This document shows positions 18,061 to 27,835 of a stretch of 63,368 bases of DNA, piece by piece. This stretch comes from Verrucomicrobiota bacterium. Lineage in GTDB: Bacteria; Verrucomicrobiota; Verrucomicrobiia; Limisphaerales; JADLHS01. The stretch spans positions 1 through 63,368 of the forward strand of contig JABFSR010000025.1 in NCBI GenBank assembly GCA_013140495.1, given 5' to 3'. Below the pieces are notes generated by a model. That model made no database searches. It saw only the letters and a list, made by a program, of their open reading frames with translations, and was not told the DNA's origin. Position numbers and translations under genes: made by a program. How positions within the stretch are numbered: the stretch's first letter is position 1; each line of letters starts with the position of its first letter.

Positions 18061-18360
18061 AAAAGACTTATTCCCCGATGGGAATAACTATCGGGAACCT
18101 TTCAATCCTCACTTGATTCCACGCGCTTTTGAATCTCCAAATGGCGAATATCTTTGTCCGTAACTTTTTTTTAGAAAATCCTTGAGTGCCACAAGCTGTG
18201 GTAGCAACATATCGCCCGTTCCCCAACTAATTGGGGATTTGCCCTTGGATTGATTTATCAGTTTTTCGAGGTTTCCAGCGAGTTTTCGTTAATTTTTGAC
18301 GGGAATTGTGTCGCCTCGAACGGTTTTGAAAACATTTAACAACTTGCGAAAGGAATCGCC
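18061..18360 (+). promoter_or_regulatory. Structured, AT-rich leader upstream of nrdJ
   Basis: This gene-free stretch is noticeably AT-rich. It contains a hairpin with an 8-bp stem (TTATTCCC/GGGAATAA, 18068-18087, loop CGAT), a second stem (CCCCAA/TTGGGG, 18221-18236, loop CTAA), and a good ribosome site AAAGGAA about 7 bases before the ATG at 18361. It probably carries the nrdJ promoter. I looked for a cobalamin-riboswitch B12 box and for paired NrdR boxes and saw neither convincingly. Confidence 0.45.
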
Positions 18361-21300
18361 ATGATTGATGCACGAGAAGAAGTTTTGACCCAGCCCGCAA
18401 CGCAATCGCGTCGCCGCCAGACAACCGTTACTGCCACCCGCGCCGGTACGAGTAAGTCGGTCAGCGCGCCGACAAAAAAGACACTTCGCGTTCAACGCGT
18501 ATTCAGCGACGCAAAGGTCAATCCGTTTGATCAGATCGAGTGGGATTGCCGCACTGCTGAAATCACCGACGATTCCGGCAAGGTGATTTTCAAACAGGAA
18601 AACGTCGAGGTGCCGAAGTCCTGGTCAGTGCTGGCGACGAAGGTTGTCGTGTCGAAATACTTTTACGGCGAGCAAAACACGAGCGAGCGTGAAACTTCAG
18701 TGCGCCAGCTCATTCATCGCATCACACGCACGATGGCAGACTGGGGTGTGAAGGATGGATATTTCACCAAGGCGGACGGCGAAGTGTTTTATCAGGAGCT
18801 AACCTGGCTTTGCCTCAACCAGTATGGCGCTTTTAACTCGCCCGTTTGGTTCAATGTCGGTCTCCATCACGAATACGGCATCGGCAACAAGTCGGCCAAG
18901 GGTAACTGGTATTACAACCGCAAAACTAAGGAGGCTGATCGTGCTGCCACTCAATACGAATACCCTCAAGGTAGCGCCTGTTTCATTCAGTCCGTCAAGG
19001 ACGACATGGAATCCATCATGCGCCTCGCTTCTGCTGAAGCCATGTTGTTCAAGTTCGGCTCCGGCACGGGCACGGATTTGTCGCCTCTGCGCTCGAGCCG
19101 CGAGAAACTCAGCGGCGGCGGTCGCCCCAGCGGCCCGCTGTCATTCCTGAAGGTTTATGACCAGGTTGCCAACGTCGTAAAGTCCGGCGGCAAGACCCGG
19201 CGTGCAGCCAAGATGAACACCCTGCGCGACTGGCACGGCGACATCGAGGAATTCATTGATGCCAAGCAGAAGGAAGAGAAAAAGGCGTGGGCATTGATCG
19301 AGCAGGGCTACGATGGTTCGTACAACGGCGAAGCTTACGGCAGCGTCATGTATCAGAACGAAAATCTTTCCGTCCGCGTGAGCGACGAGTTCATGACCGC
19401 CGCTCAAACCGGCAGGGAATGGTGGACGCGTGCTGTGACGAGCAACAGGCCTCTTGAAAAGAAAGACGCCAGCAAGCTCCTGAACAAGATCGCCGAAGGC
19501 ACGTGGATTTGCGGCGACCCCGGCCTGCAATATGATGGTGCGATTGAAAAGTGGCACACCTGCAAGGGCACAGAGCCGATTCATTCCACCAATCCGTGCA
19601 GCGAATACGTGTTCCTGAACAACACCGCCTGCAATCTCGCTTCGCTCAATCTCATGAAGTTCAAGCGCGAGGACGGCACATTCGATGTCGAGCGCTTCAA
19701 GGCCGCCGCGCGTATTTACATTACCGCGCAGGAAATCCTCGTGGACAACGCGAGCTATCCGACCAAGGAAATCGCCGAGAATTCGCACATCTTCCGCACG
19801 CTTGGTCTTGGCTACGCGAACCTCGGCTCGCTTTGCATGAGCTACGGTCTGCCGTACGACAGCGATGAAGGCCGTGCTCTTGCAGGTGCCATCACTGCCA
19901 TAATGACCGGCCACGCCTATGAGCAGAGCGCTGAAATCGCCAGCTCGATGGGACCATTCGCCGGTTATCGCGACGCCCGTTGCGCCCACGTCGGCAAGCC
20001 CGCCAAAAAGGACAACGTGGAATCCATGCTCGGCGTCATCAAGCTCCACCGCGCCGCTGTCGAAGATATTCATCCCAGCTCAGAATTTGGTTACCTCAAG
20101 GAAGAGGCCCGACGCACGTGGGATCGCGCCCTGGCACGAGGCAAGGAAGTCGGCTATCGCAACGCGCAGGTCACCGTTCTCGCGCCCACCGGCACGATTG
20201 CCTTCCTCATGGATTGCGACACCACCGGCGTTGAACCCGACATTGCGCTCGTGAAGTACAAATTGCTCGCCGGTGGCGGCATGTTGAAGATCGTCAACCG
20301 TACGGTGCCTGAAGGCTTGCGCCGGCTCGGCTACAGCGCCAGGGAAGTCGAAGCGATCATCGCGCACATCGAGAAGTTCGACACAATTGAGGACGTTGAG
20401 GAAGATGGCGCGATGGTTCGCAGTGGCATCAAAGCCGAACATCTACCCGTGTTTGATTGCGCGTTCAAAGCGTATCGCGGCAAGCGCAGCATCGGTTACA
20501 TGGCGCATCTCAAGATGATGTCCGCCGCGCAGCCATTCATCAGCGGCGCAATCTCCAAGACGGTCAACATGCCCAGCGAATGCACTGTCGAGGAAATTCG
20601 CCACACCTACGTTGAAGCCTGGAAAATGGGTCTCAAGTGCGTGGCGATCTATCGCGACGGCTCAAAGCGCTCACAGCCGCTCAACACCAAGAAGACCAAC
20701 GAAGGTGGTGACAAATCCGCATCACCCGCCAGTGACAACGGCTCATTGCAGTCGCGCATCAAGGAACTCGAAGCCGAAATCGCAACCCTGCAAATCGAGG
20801 CAGGCAAACCGCTGCGCCGTCGTCTGCCTGAAACACGTACCGCGCTCACGCACAAGTTCGACATCGCGGGTCACGAAGGCTACCTCACCGTCGGCTTGTT
20901 CGAGAACGGCCACCCCGGCGAATTGTTCATCACCATGGCCAAGGAAGGTTCGACCATTGGCGGCCTGATGGATGCCATCGGCACATTGACCAGCATGGCG
21001 TTTCAGTACGGCGTGCCGTTGGAGGCGCTCGTCCGCAAATTCGCGCACCAGCGTTTCGAGCCGAGCGGCTTCACCAAAAACCCTGAAATCCGCAACGCCT
21101 ATTCGATCACCGACTACGTCTTCCGCTGGATGGCCATGCAGTTTGTTCCCGGCTACCGCGAGGCAAACACTCCGGTCCGGAATCAGCCCGAATTGCAGAT
21201 GCCCGGCCTCATCGAGGAACTCAAAAAAAAAATAAACCGGCCTGTGCCTGAACTTTCCATCTCCGAGGACACCGATGTTGTGGAGATGGAAAAGCCGGAA

Positions 21301-21483
21301 TCAGGCTTTGGCAACGGCAATGGACATCATGCCGCGAAAATCAAGCCATTCAAAACACTGAGCGACTCGGTTGCCCACTTCCAGCAGGACGCGCCCACGT
21401 GTCCGAACTGCGGCCACATGGCCGTGCGCAATGGTGCGTGTTACAAATGTTTGAATTGTGGGGAAAGTCTCGGCTGCTCGTAA
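18361..21483 (+). CDS. nrdJ: Adenosylcobalamin-dependent (class II) ribonucleotide reductase
   Basis: This 1040-residue enzyme reduces ribonucleotides to deoxyribonucleotides using a B12 radical, independent of oxygen. It carries the radical-domain motifs GSACFIQSVKDDMESIM (Cys207), NPCSEYVFLNNTACNLAS (Cys413 and Glu415 of the active site), YRNAQVTVLAPTGTIAFLMD and AAQPFISGAISKTVNMP. A long C-terminal part includes EGYLTVGLFENGHPGE and ends in a zinc ribbon, CPNCGHMAVRNGACYKCLNC. The basic N-terminal 40 residues are low complexity. The ATG is supported by AAAGGAA. The gene is monocistronic with a strong terminator behind it. It implies a B12 supply by synthesis or uptake. Confidence 0.95.
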   Translation: MIDAREEVLTQPATQSRRRQTTVTATRAGTSKSVSAPTKKTLRVQRVFSDAKVNPFDQIEWDCRTAEITDDSGKVIFKQENVEVPKSWSVLATKVVVSKYFYGEQNTSERETSVRQLIHRITRTMADWGVKDGYFTKADGEVFYQELTWLCLNQYGAFNSPVWFNVGLHHEYGIGNKSAKGNWYYNRKTKEADRAATQYEYPQGSACFIQSVKDDMESIMRLASAEAMLFKFGSGTGTDLSPLRSSREKLSGGGRPSGPLSFLKVYDQVANVVKSGGKTRRAAKMNTLRDWHGDIEEFIDAKQKEEKKAWALIEQGYDGSYNGEAYGSVMYQNENLSVRVSDEFMTAAQTGREWWTRAVTSNRPLEKKDASKLLNKIAEGTWICGDPGLQYDGAIEKWHTCKGTEPIHSTNPCSEYVFLNNTACNLASLNLMKFKREDGTFDVERFKAAARIYITAQEILVDNASYPTKEIAENSHIFRTLGLGYANLGSLCMSYGLPYDSDEGRALAGAITAIMTGHAYEQSAEIASSMGPFAGYRDARCAHVGKPAKKDNVESMLGVIKLHRAAVEDIHPSSEFGYLKEEARRTWDRALARGKEVGYRNAQVTVLAPTGTIAFLMDCDTTGVEPDIALVKYKLLAGGGMLKIVNRTVPEGLRRLGYSAREVEAIIAHIEKFDTIEDVEEDGAMVRSGIKAEHLPVFDCAFKAYRGKRSIGYMAHLKMMSAAQPFISGAISKTVNMPSECTVEEIRHTYVEAWKMGLKCVAIYRDGSKRSQPLNTKKTNEGGDKSASPASDNGSLQSRIKELEAEIATLQIEAGKPLRRRLPETRTALTHKFDIAGHEGYLTVGLFENGHPGELFITMAKEGSTIGGLMDAIGTLTSMAFQYGVPLEALVRKFAHQRFEPSGFTKNPEIRNAYSITDYVFRWMAMQFVPGYREANTPVRNQPELQMPGLIEELKKKINRPVPELSISEDTDVVEMEKPESGFGNGNGHHAAKIKPFKTLSDSVAHFQQDAPTCPNCGHMAVRNGACYKCLNCGESLGCS

Positions 21484-21510
21484 AAGAGCAATCAGGCAAA
21501 CCAAGAAACA

Positions 21511-21544
21511 AACAGGCCGGAGAACGAAAGTTCTCCGGCCTGTT
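21511..21544. terminator. Bidirectional terminator between nrdJ and the sugar kinase
   Basis: A perfect 15-bp stem (AACAGGCCGGAGAAC and its complement) is closed by a GAAA tetraloop between two convergent stops (21483 and 21571). T-rich stretches flank it on both sides (GGATTTTC on plus, TTTGTTTC on minus), so it can serve both genes. Confidence 0.85.
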
Positions 21545-21570
21545 GGATTTTCAGAAAGGAACGTGCGGAG

Positions 21571-22470
21571 TCAGAACCGCGTCAACTTCTCAAGTTCCTT
21601 CACGCGCGACTCAATTTGAGATCGTGTCGTCTTGATGGTGCGGTTCAGGCCGAAGCCTTCGCAGCAGAATGATGCGGTGACGCTGCCGTAGATCATCGCG
21701 CGGCGGATGTTGGCGTCCACTGAACCACGCGCGGTTGCGAGGTATCCCATCATTCCGCCAACGAACGAATCTCCCGCGCCGGTCGGATCAATCACGGTGT
21801 GCAGCGGATACGCCGGGCAGATGAAACAGCCCTTCGGTCCGGAGAGGATCGAGCCGTGCGAACCTTTTTTGATGATGACGTATTTGGGGCCGAGCTTGTG
21901 AATCTTCTTCAACGCGGCGAAAACGTTGTCCTCCTTCGTCAACTGGTGCGCCTCGCTGTCGTTCAGGACAAAGCCGTCAATGCGCTTGAGCAATTTGACC
22001 AGATCGTCCATCGCGATGTTGAGCCAGAGGTCCATGGTGTCGGCGACGACGAACTTGGGACGCGCCATCTGGTCGAGGACGTGATGCTGGAGTGCGGGCG
22101 CGATGTTGGCGAGCAGCACGAACGGCGTGCGCTTGGCCGCAGCCGGCAGGTGCGGTGTGAATTTCTCAAACACGCCGAGTTCGGTGAGCAGCGTGCGACG
22201 GTTGTTCATGTTCAACTCGTATTCGCCGGACCAGTGAAAGGTTTTGCCGGGTTCGATTTGCAGGCCGGTCAGGTCAATGCCGTGTTTGCGATAGAGCGAA
22301 ATATATTTCTTTGGAAAGTCCTCGCCAACGACGCCGATCAGTTTCACGGGCGAGAAGAAGCTGGCCGCCACCGCCGCGTGACTGGCCGAGCCGCCGAGCA
22401 GACGCGGGTTTTCCGCCTTGGGTGTTTTGATGGAATCCAACGCCGTCGAACCGACAATCAATACGCTCAT
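21571..22470 (-). CDS. PfkB-family carbohydrate/nucleoside kinase
   Basis: The 299-residue protein has the ribokinase fold. It shows LLGGSASHAAVAASFF (substrate-binding GG), VGEDFPKKY, and the catalytic anion-hole motif VIDPTGAGDSFVGGMMGYLA with Asp as base. Members phosphorylate sugars, nucleosides or sugar phosphates, and this sequence does not settle which. The segment HWSGEYELNMNNRRTLLTEL has the substrate lid features of the group related to adenosine or 2-keto-3-deoxygluconate kinases. It is alone and convergent with nrdJ. No ribosome site is obvious, as for many genes in this window. Confidence 0.88.
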   Translation of the reverse strand: MSVLIVGSTALDSIKTPKAENPRLLGGSASHAAVAASFFSPVKLIGVVGEDFPKKYISLYRKHGIDLTGLQIEPGKTFHWSGEYELNMNNRRTLLTELGVFEKFTPHLPAAAKRTPFVLLANIAPALQHHVLDQMARPKFVVADTMDLWLNIAMDDLVKLLKRIDGFVLNDSEAHQLTKEDNVFAALKKIHKLGPKYVIIKKGSHGSILSGPKGCFICPAYPLHTVIDPTGAGDSFVGGMMGYLATARGSVDANIRRAMIYGSVTASFCCEGFGLNRTIKTTRSQIESRVKELEKLTRF

Positions 22471-22633
22471 AAATGTTGCAAAAGGGTTTTCAGAACGGCG
22501 CGGAAGTTAGGACAACACAGCGGGACAAGCAAGCTTCCCCGGAGCGCTGAAATCATTTCAGACCCGCTACGACCTGATGCGCGCGACGTTTCCGGCGGGC
22601 ACGGTGATCCCGCAGAGCGCGCAGAGCAGGACG

Positions 22634-22656
22634 AAGATTCGCGCCATGCAGATTAT
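22634..22656 (+). repeat. Direct repeat, left copy (23 bp)
   Basis: AAGATTCGCGCCATGCAG followed by ATTAT recurs with one difference (ATCAT) at 27813-27835 in the same orientation. The two copies flank the large surface-protein gene. Confidence 0.6.
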
Positions 22657-22684
22657 CAATTGCTGTATTTGCCAACGGCCCACT

Positions 22685-25600
22685 TCATGGGCTGGCCAGA
22701 CGGTAAAACTCTTGCGAGTCACTGATCGGGTTCGTCACGACGTTGTTCCACCCGAGAATTGCCGGTGGCGGTGAGCCTGTCAGCCAGTTGGGCGATGTCA
22801 GGTTCGTGCAGGATTGGAGCGTGAATATGCGGTTGTCTTCGGCGGGCCAGAGCAGACGGACGGCACTCGCTGAAGCGCGTTGGATCGTGAGCAGCGGCGG
22901 TGGCGGCGTGTAGGTCGAAGGCACGCGGCTCAGGCGATAATACTTCTGCGCACCGAATAGTGAGTTGGTCACGATGAAATTTGTGCCGCTGACGACCGGT
23001 ATCAGCGCGGACGCGGCCCAGTTGGCCGTGCTCAAGCTCGTGTTGTATTCCAGATGGTAACTCGGGTAGTTTGTCGCCCAGTAAAGCCGTGCGGTGGTCG
23101 GCGCGATGCTTTCGATATGCAGGATAGGCGGCGGAAGGACGAGAACCGCGCTGACGTTGACGATCACTGAATTGGCGGTGTTGCTCATCTGCATCGTGAC
23201 TTCGTTGGAGGGGAAATAAAAATTTGCGAACGTGCCGGTTCGCGTGGTGGCGGTCAGGACGGTGAACGTGTCATTGGTGGTCGGCAAAAATCCGTTGGCC
23301 AGATTGACACTCAGCGCGCCGTTATTTGTGACGGTGCCAGCGACTTGAAGCCGACCGTAGCCGGCGCCCACAGTCGTTCCGCCGAGGGCGCAACTGAGCA
23401 GAGAGTTGGAGGTGGTGGTGTAGCCGCCGTTCGCCAACAGGATGCCTGCCTGAATCTCCACGGTGTTGTAGTTGTTGAAGGCCAGCCCGCCGAAGACTGT
23501 CGTAGTACCGGTGTTGACGGACTTGCGGAACGTGCCCGCGTTGTCAAATCGTGAGCCGGGGCTGGAGAGATAGTTGAGACCGGTCACTGTGCGGGCCTCG
23601 AAGAGCGCGCCCGCGCGATTGGTGATGACGGCGCTGCTCATCGCGAAGTTTCCACCCGTCCACAGGATCGTCCCGCCGTTTTCCAGCGCGCGACCACCAC
23701 TCAGAGTGACGATGCTGGGTATCGTGAGCGTGGCGGACGGCTCAATAATCGTCCGTCCGCCCCCGCTCATGGTTCCGCCCGTCCAATTCATTTGATTCAG
23801 CACCGTCACCAACTGGACGCCGGCCAGGGTGCCGCCGCTGAAGTTCAATACCGCGGGCGTCACCGTTCCGGTGCCGTTGAAGTTCACCGTGGCACTGGCG
23901 ATGACCAACGTGTTGTTCGTGCAGATGTAATTGCCGTTCAAATTCGCCGTGCTGCTGCTGGCAAAAGTATTCGTGCCGCCTACATTCACCAGGCCCGCCA
24001 GGGTCGGCGTCGCGCCGCCGGTCACGGTGAAATTGCCCGCGCCCGTCATGCTTGATCCGCCGCCTGCGTTGTGCGCGCCGCCGGACAAACTCAGCGTCGC
24101 ACCGGCTTGAACATCGTACGCGCCGCCGTTGGTTCCGCCGCCACCCAGGGCCAGCGTACCGCTCTGAATCTCCACGGTGTTATAGTTGTTGAAGGCCAGC
24201 CCGACGCCGACCGTCGTTGCCCCGACGACAATGGATTTGCGGAACGTGCCCGCGTTGTCAAACCGCGAGCCGGGGTTGGCAGTGTAGTTAAGTCCGAGCG
24301 CATTCCGCGCCTCGAAAAGTGCGCCTGCGCGATTGGTGATGACTGCGCTGCTCATGGCGAAGTTCCCTGCCGTCCAAAGTGTCGTCCCGCCATTCTCCAA
24401 CAGGCGACCACCGGTTAAAGAAACAGTGGCAGATACAGCGGCGATGTTGAGCGTCACGGTTGTCGGGATGAATGTGCGTCCGCTCCCGGTCATGGTTCCA
24501 CCCGTCCAATTCATCTGGCTCAACACCGTCACATTCTGACTGCCGCCCACGGTGCCGCTGTCCATGTTGATCACGGCGGGTGTCACTGTGCCGGTGCCGT
24601 TGAAGTTTGCCGTGCCACCAGACATGACCAGCGTGTTGTTCGTGCAGATGTAGTTGCCAGTTAAATTCGCCGTGCCGCTGTCGAACTGGTTCGTGCCGGT
24701 GACGTTCACCAATCCCGCAAACGTGTGTGGACTACCACCGCTCACATTGAGATTGCCCGCGCCCGTGATGCTTGATCCCACGCTCGCCGTGTGCGTCCCA
24801 CCCGCCAGGCTCAGTGTCGTGCCAGCCGGAACATCGAACGTGCCGATGTGCGTCCCGCCGCCAAACAGAGTGAGCGTGCCGGCCTGAATCTCCACCGCGC
24901 CGTAGTTGTTGAAGACCAGCCCGGGGAAGACGGTGGTGGTTCCGGCAACGGATTTGCGGAACGTACCCGCGTTGTCAAACCGCGAGCCGGGAGCGGAAGC
25001 GTAGTTAAGCCCGGTCGTAGTCCGCACGTCGAACAACGCCCCCGCGCGGTTGGTGATGATGCCGCCGTTCATTCCAAAGTTCCCGCTCGTCCACAGAATC
25101 GTTCCGCCGTTCTCCAGTGTGCGGCCAGCGGTCAGGTTGATCACGTTCACGTTGGCCAGATTCAAAGTAGCGCCCGGTTGGATGACTGTCCGCCCGCTCC
25201 CGGTCATCGTGCCGCCGATCCAAGTCATTTGATGAAGCACTGTCACCGTCTGGCTGCCGCTCAGATTGAACCCGTTAAAATTAAAAACGAACAAAGTCAG
25301 ATCGCCCGCACCGGTCAGCGTCGGCGAACCAGAAGTGCCCATGGTGAGGTTGTAGCAGTTGACGGCGGTGTTGAGGGTGACGGTGACAGTCTTGTTGATG
25401 AACGCGGTGTCATTCGTGCCGGGCACCAGATTGGGACTCCAGTTCGCGGCGACGTTCCAATCTCCGCTGGCATTATTGGTCCAGGTGATGTCGTAACCGA
25501 GGCGGGTGAGCACCACGTCGTTGCCGGTGCCGCCGACGTAGTTAACGTGAAACGATTCGTTGCCGATGCGCGCCTGTGTGTCTTGCCGCAGACCCGTGAA

Positions 25601-27511
25601 CGCGCCGATCACAGGATCGCTGCCGTCGTTGGCGATGATGGTGAAGCTGTCGCCCTGCGCGGGCGAAAAACTTCGCGTGGCGGTCAAACTCAGGCCGGCC
25701 AGATTGACGGTACCGGTCGCGGCGATCTGGTCGTAGCCGCTTCCGGGGGTGGTTCCGTTCAGTTCAATTTCCAGGGAGCCGCTGCCCGCACTCGCATCGA
25801 GATTGCCACAGGTCAAAATTCCCGCACTGCTTCCCGGCGCGATCGCCGTCGAACTTCCTTTCAAAGTGATATTGCCAACCGTGCCGCTGCCTTGAAGACG
25901 GCCTTGGTCGTGGAGGTCAACTGGACTCTGCGGTTGCAAGCCGTCCACTATAAGAGTTGCGCCGCTGATGTAATTCGTGCCGGTGTAAGTGTTGTTACCC
26001 GTGAGATGAACCGTGGTGAGGCCGAAACAGCCGAGGCCGCCCGTGCCGGAAATCATGCCGGAGAAATCCATATCACCCGAGACGACCAGATTGGTGTAGA
26101 GCAGCACCGGGCCTGACCAGGAGCAAGCGCCAACGCTCGTCAACACCGAACCCGGAAACGCGCCGCCAGTGCCCTGGCCCAAAGCAAAAAGAGTTTCACC
26201 GGCGATGGCCACGTTCCGCAACAACAACGCGCCGCCAAAAAGTTGGGTCGGCCCAGCCGTGTCACCGAGCGCGTGGTAATGGCGCACGTCGAGAATTCCT
26301 TGCACGACCGAGATGCTCGAGTTGCAACTATTGCTGGCCGTGAGCAGGAGCGCCGCGTTGCCCGTCTTGCTGAAATTGCCGTCGCCGAGAATCTGCGCTT
26401 GCATGTCCAGTCCGGCATACACGGTACCGCTGACGTTGAACTCGTGCTCGCCAGAAGTGAGTGTGATCCTGCCCTGGATGGCGGGCGTCTGGGTGCTGTT
26501 GCTGCAAACCGCGGTGATGTTGCCATACAACCCGAGGAGGCCGCCGGTGCCGGTATCCAGAACTACAGGTCGGGAATCATTCGCTTCGGTGACAAGTTCC
26601 AGGTTTAGAATGGATTCGGCGTGGTTGTTCAGCAAAAACTTCGCGCGATCCCTCAACCGCACAGTGGCGCCGTCGCCAATCTGCTCTGAGCGCTCGAGCC
26701 TCACCGTGCCGAGGTCGCTCATCTCCAGGCGATCATTGACCACGACCCCGGGCGAAACATTTAGAATAATTTCCGTATCCTCAATCGGATGCAGGAAGAG
26801 CGGCCCGGAGAAATCATTTCCCGGCCCCTTGAATTCGAGAATCGCAGAAGTGCCACCGCTCTTGAAGTTGAGCGCGCTCACGGTGCCGGAACCTGTGATG
26901 GCTCCCTCCATGTACAGATGCCCGTACGCATCGTCTTTTGCCAAAGCCGTCAGACTTAGTTTGTGCCCATTCAGGTCAACCGAGCCGGACACATGCATGT
27001 CCATTTCTTCCGAGGTCACGAGCGAACCATTGACGAAGGAGAGGCCGGTGGAAAACTTGGCATCGCCAGCCAGTTTCAAATCGCAATGAATGTTTACCTG
27101 CGAATCAAAGTCGATGTTGTTGGACACCTCGTTGCTGATGGTCAAAGTGTTCCCGTATAATTCCCAGTGGGTGTTGAATAGCGACCCAGTGAGAAACAGC
27201 ATGTCGCCGACCATTAAATTCGTGAGATCATTGAACATGGGTGAAACATCGAAGAGCAGCGAGTCATTGTCGAAGCGGAGAGTTTCACCGGTCTGCGGGA
27301 CACCGTGCGGAGACCAGTTGTCCGCATCGCTCCAGAGCTGAAAAACTCCGCCAACCAGGGCGCCATCGCCCGTCCAATCACGAATCACGGCATTGGTGGT
27401 CAAGGCGGGACAAACCAGCATGAGCATCAGGAAGAGCCGCAGGAACATAATTTTCCCCAGTGGCCACGAGCCGCCCGCCGACGGCCCGGGATTTACAGAG
27501 TAAGTTTTCAT
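22685..27511 (-). CDS. Very large secreted beta-strand repeat protein (surface/autotransporter-like passenger)
   Basis: The 1608-residue protein begins at 27511, or possibly at an internal ATG at 27448 that has a GGGGA upstream and starts directly with the signal peptide (MFLRLFLMLMLVCPALTTNA). Residues 30-700 are short Gly/Asn/Thr-rich beta-strands (LTGNNTYTGTNYISGATLIV) typical of passenger-associated repeats. Three imperfect modules of about 240 residues follow, each with MxWxGGTMxGxGRT, LENGGTILWT, NRAGALF, PGSRFDNAGTFRKS and YICTNNTLV. The C-terminus has two copies of a module ending in FYRL or YYRL (SCTNLTSPNWLTG...EFYRL). No autotransporter barrel or PEP-CTERM anchor is present, so the export route is unclear. 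It is monocistronic. Confidence 0.85.
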   Translation of the reverse strand: MKTYSVNPGPSAGGSWPLGKIMFLRLFLMLMLVCPALTTNAVIRDWTGDGALVGGVFQLWSDADNWSPHGVPQTGETLRFDNDSLLFDVSPMFNDLTNLMVGDMLFLTGSLFNTHWELYGNTLTISNEVSNNIDFDSQVNIHCDLKLAGDAKFSTGLSFVNGSLVTSEEMDMHVSGSVDLNGHKLSLTALAKDDAYGHLYMEGAITGSGTVSALNFKSGGTSAILEFKGPGNDFSGPLFLHPIEDTEIILNVSPGVVVNDRLEMSDLGTVRLERSEQIGDGATVRLRDRAKFLLNNHAESILNLELVTEANDSRPVVLDTGTGGLLGLYGNITAVCSNSTQTPAIQGRITLTSGEHEFNVSGTVYAGLDMQAQILGDGNFSKTGNAALLLTASNSCNSSISVVQGILDVRHYHALGDTAGPTQLFGGALLLRNVAIAGETLFALGQGTGGAFPGSVLTSVGACSWSGPVLLYTNLVVSGDMDFSGMISGTGGLGCFGLTTVHLTGNNTYTGTNYISGATLIVDGLQPQSPVDLHDQGRLQGSGTVGNITLKGSSTAIAPGSSAGILTCGNLDASAGSGSLEIELNGTTPGSGYDQIAATGTVNLAGLSLTATRSFSPAQGDSFTIIANDGSDPVIGAFTGLRQDTQARIGNESFHVNYVGGTGNDVVLTRLGYDITWTNNASGDWNVAANWSPNLVPGTNDTAFINKTVTVTLNTAVNCYNLTMGTSGSPTLTGAGDLTLFVFNFNGFNLSGSQTVTVLHQMTWIGGTMTGSGRTVIQPGATLNLANVNVINLTAGRTLENGGTILWTSGNFGMNGGIITNRAGALFDVRTTTGLNYASAPGSRFDNAGTFRKSVAGTTTVFPGLVFNNYGAVEIQAGTLTLFGGGTHIGTFDVPAGTTLSLAGGTHTASVGSSITGAGNLNVSGGSPHTFAGLVNVTGTNQFDSGTANLTGNYICTNNTLVMSGGTANFNGTGTVTPAVINMDSGTVGGSQNVTVLSQMNWTGGTMTGSGRTFIPTTVTLNIAAVSATVSLTGGRLLENGGTTLWTAGNFAMSSAVITNRAGALFEARNALGLNYTANPGSRFDNAGTFRKSIVVGATTVGVGLAFNNYNTVEIQSGTLALGGGGTNGGAYDVQAGATLSLSGGAHNAGGGSSMTGAGNFTVTGGATPTLAGLVNVGGTNTFASSSTANLNGNYICTNNTLVIASATVNFNGTGTVTPAVLNFSGGTLAGVQLVTVLNQMNWTGGTMSGGGRTIIEPSATLTIPSIVTLSGGRALENGGTILWTGGNFAMSSAVITNRAGALFEARTVTGLNYLSSPGSRFDNAGTFRKSVNTGTTTVFGGLAFNNYNTVEIQAGILLANGGYTTTSNSLLSCALGGTTVGAGYGRLQVAGTVTNNGALSVNLANGFLPTTNDTFTVLTATTRTGTFANFYFPSNEVTMQMSNTANSVIVNVSAVLVLPPPILHIESIAPTTARLYWATNYPSYHLEYNTSLSTANWAASALIPVVSGTNFIVTNSLFGAQKYYRLSRVPSTYTPPPPLLTIQRASASAVRLLWPAEDNRIFTLQSCTNLTSPNWLTGSPPPAILGWNNVVTNPISDSQEFYRLASP
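23400..25300 (-). repeat. Three approximately 720-bp coding repeats in the surface protein
   Basis: Landmarks recur at a spacing of about 720 bases. NRAGALF is encoded near 25040, 24320 and 23600, and the MxWxGGTM motif near 25220, 24507 and 23780. The third module is shortened at its distal end. The high DNA identity suggests recent internal duplication. Confidence 0.75.
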
Positions 27512-27812
27512 ATCAGAATGTCATTTGAATTGGAGGCGTAGAGTTGCGGGTTCTGAATTGTTCTGCTCACCGCGAGACGGGAGGCTGCGTCGGCATCCTT
27601 GTTCGTGCGCAATCAGACGCCATGCAGACGACGGCGGAGCTATCATAGTTGGGCGGCGTTGACCCGGAAGGCTACCTGGCGAAATACGGCGTGGTCTTTT
27701 CAAGGTGAACTCCGGCATTGGTTGGGTTGAAGGCCATGTTAGCTCAAGGAGTGGCTTTTGGAAACCGCTGTTTTGCTGCTGATAATAACCCCAAAGCGTC
27801 CGGCGGCGGGCC

Positions 27813-27835
27813 AAGATTCGCGCCATGCAGATCAT
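27813..27835 (+). repeat. Direct repeat, right copy (23 bp)
   Basis: This matches 22634-22656 with one mismatch. Here the embedded ATG (27825) opens a short frame, MQIIADLEGTTRGPDD, which is cut by the palindromic element at 27874. Confidence 0.6.

Noticed and set aside
18061..18360. Cobalamin riboswitch upstream of nrdJ
   Set aside because: The conserved B12 box and the expected core helices were not found.
23400..25300. CRISPR-like array
   Set aside because: The repeats are about 720 bases long, are coding, and have no short regular spacers.
24791..26116. 441-codon plus-strand frame opposite the large surface protein
   Set aside because: The repeated modules and signal peptide on the minus strand show which strand is real.
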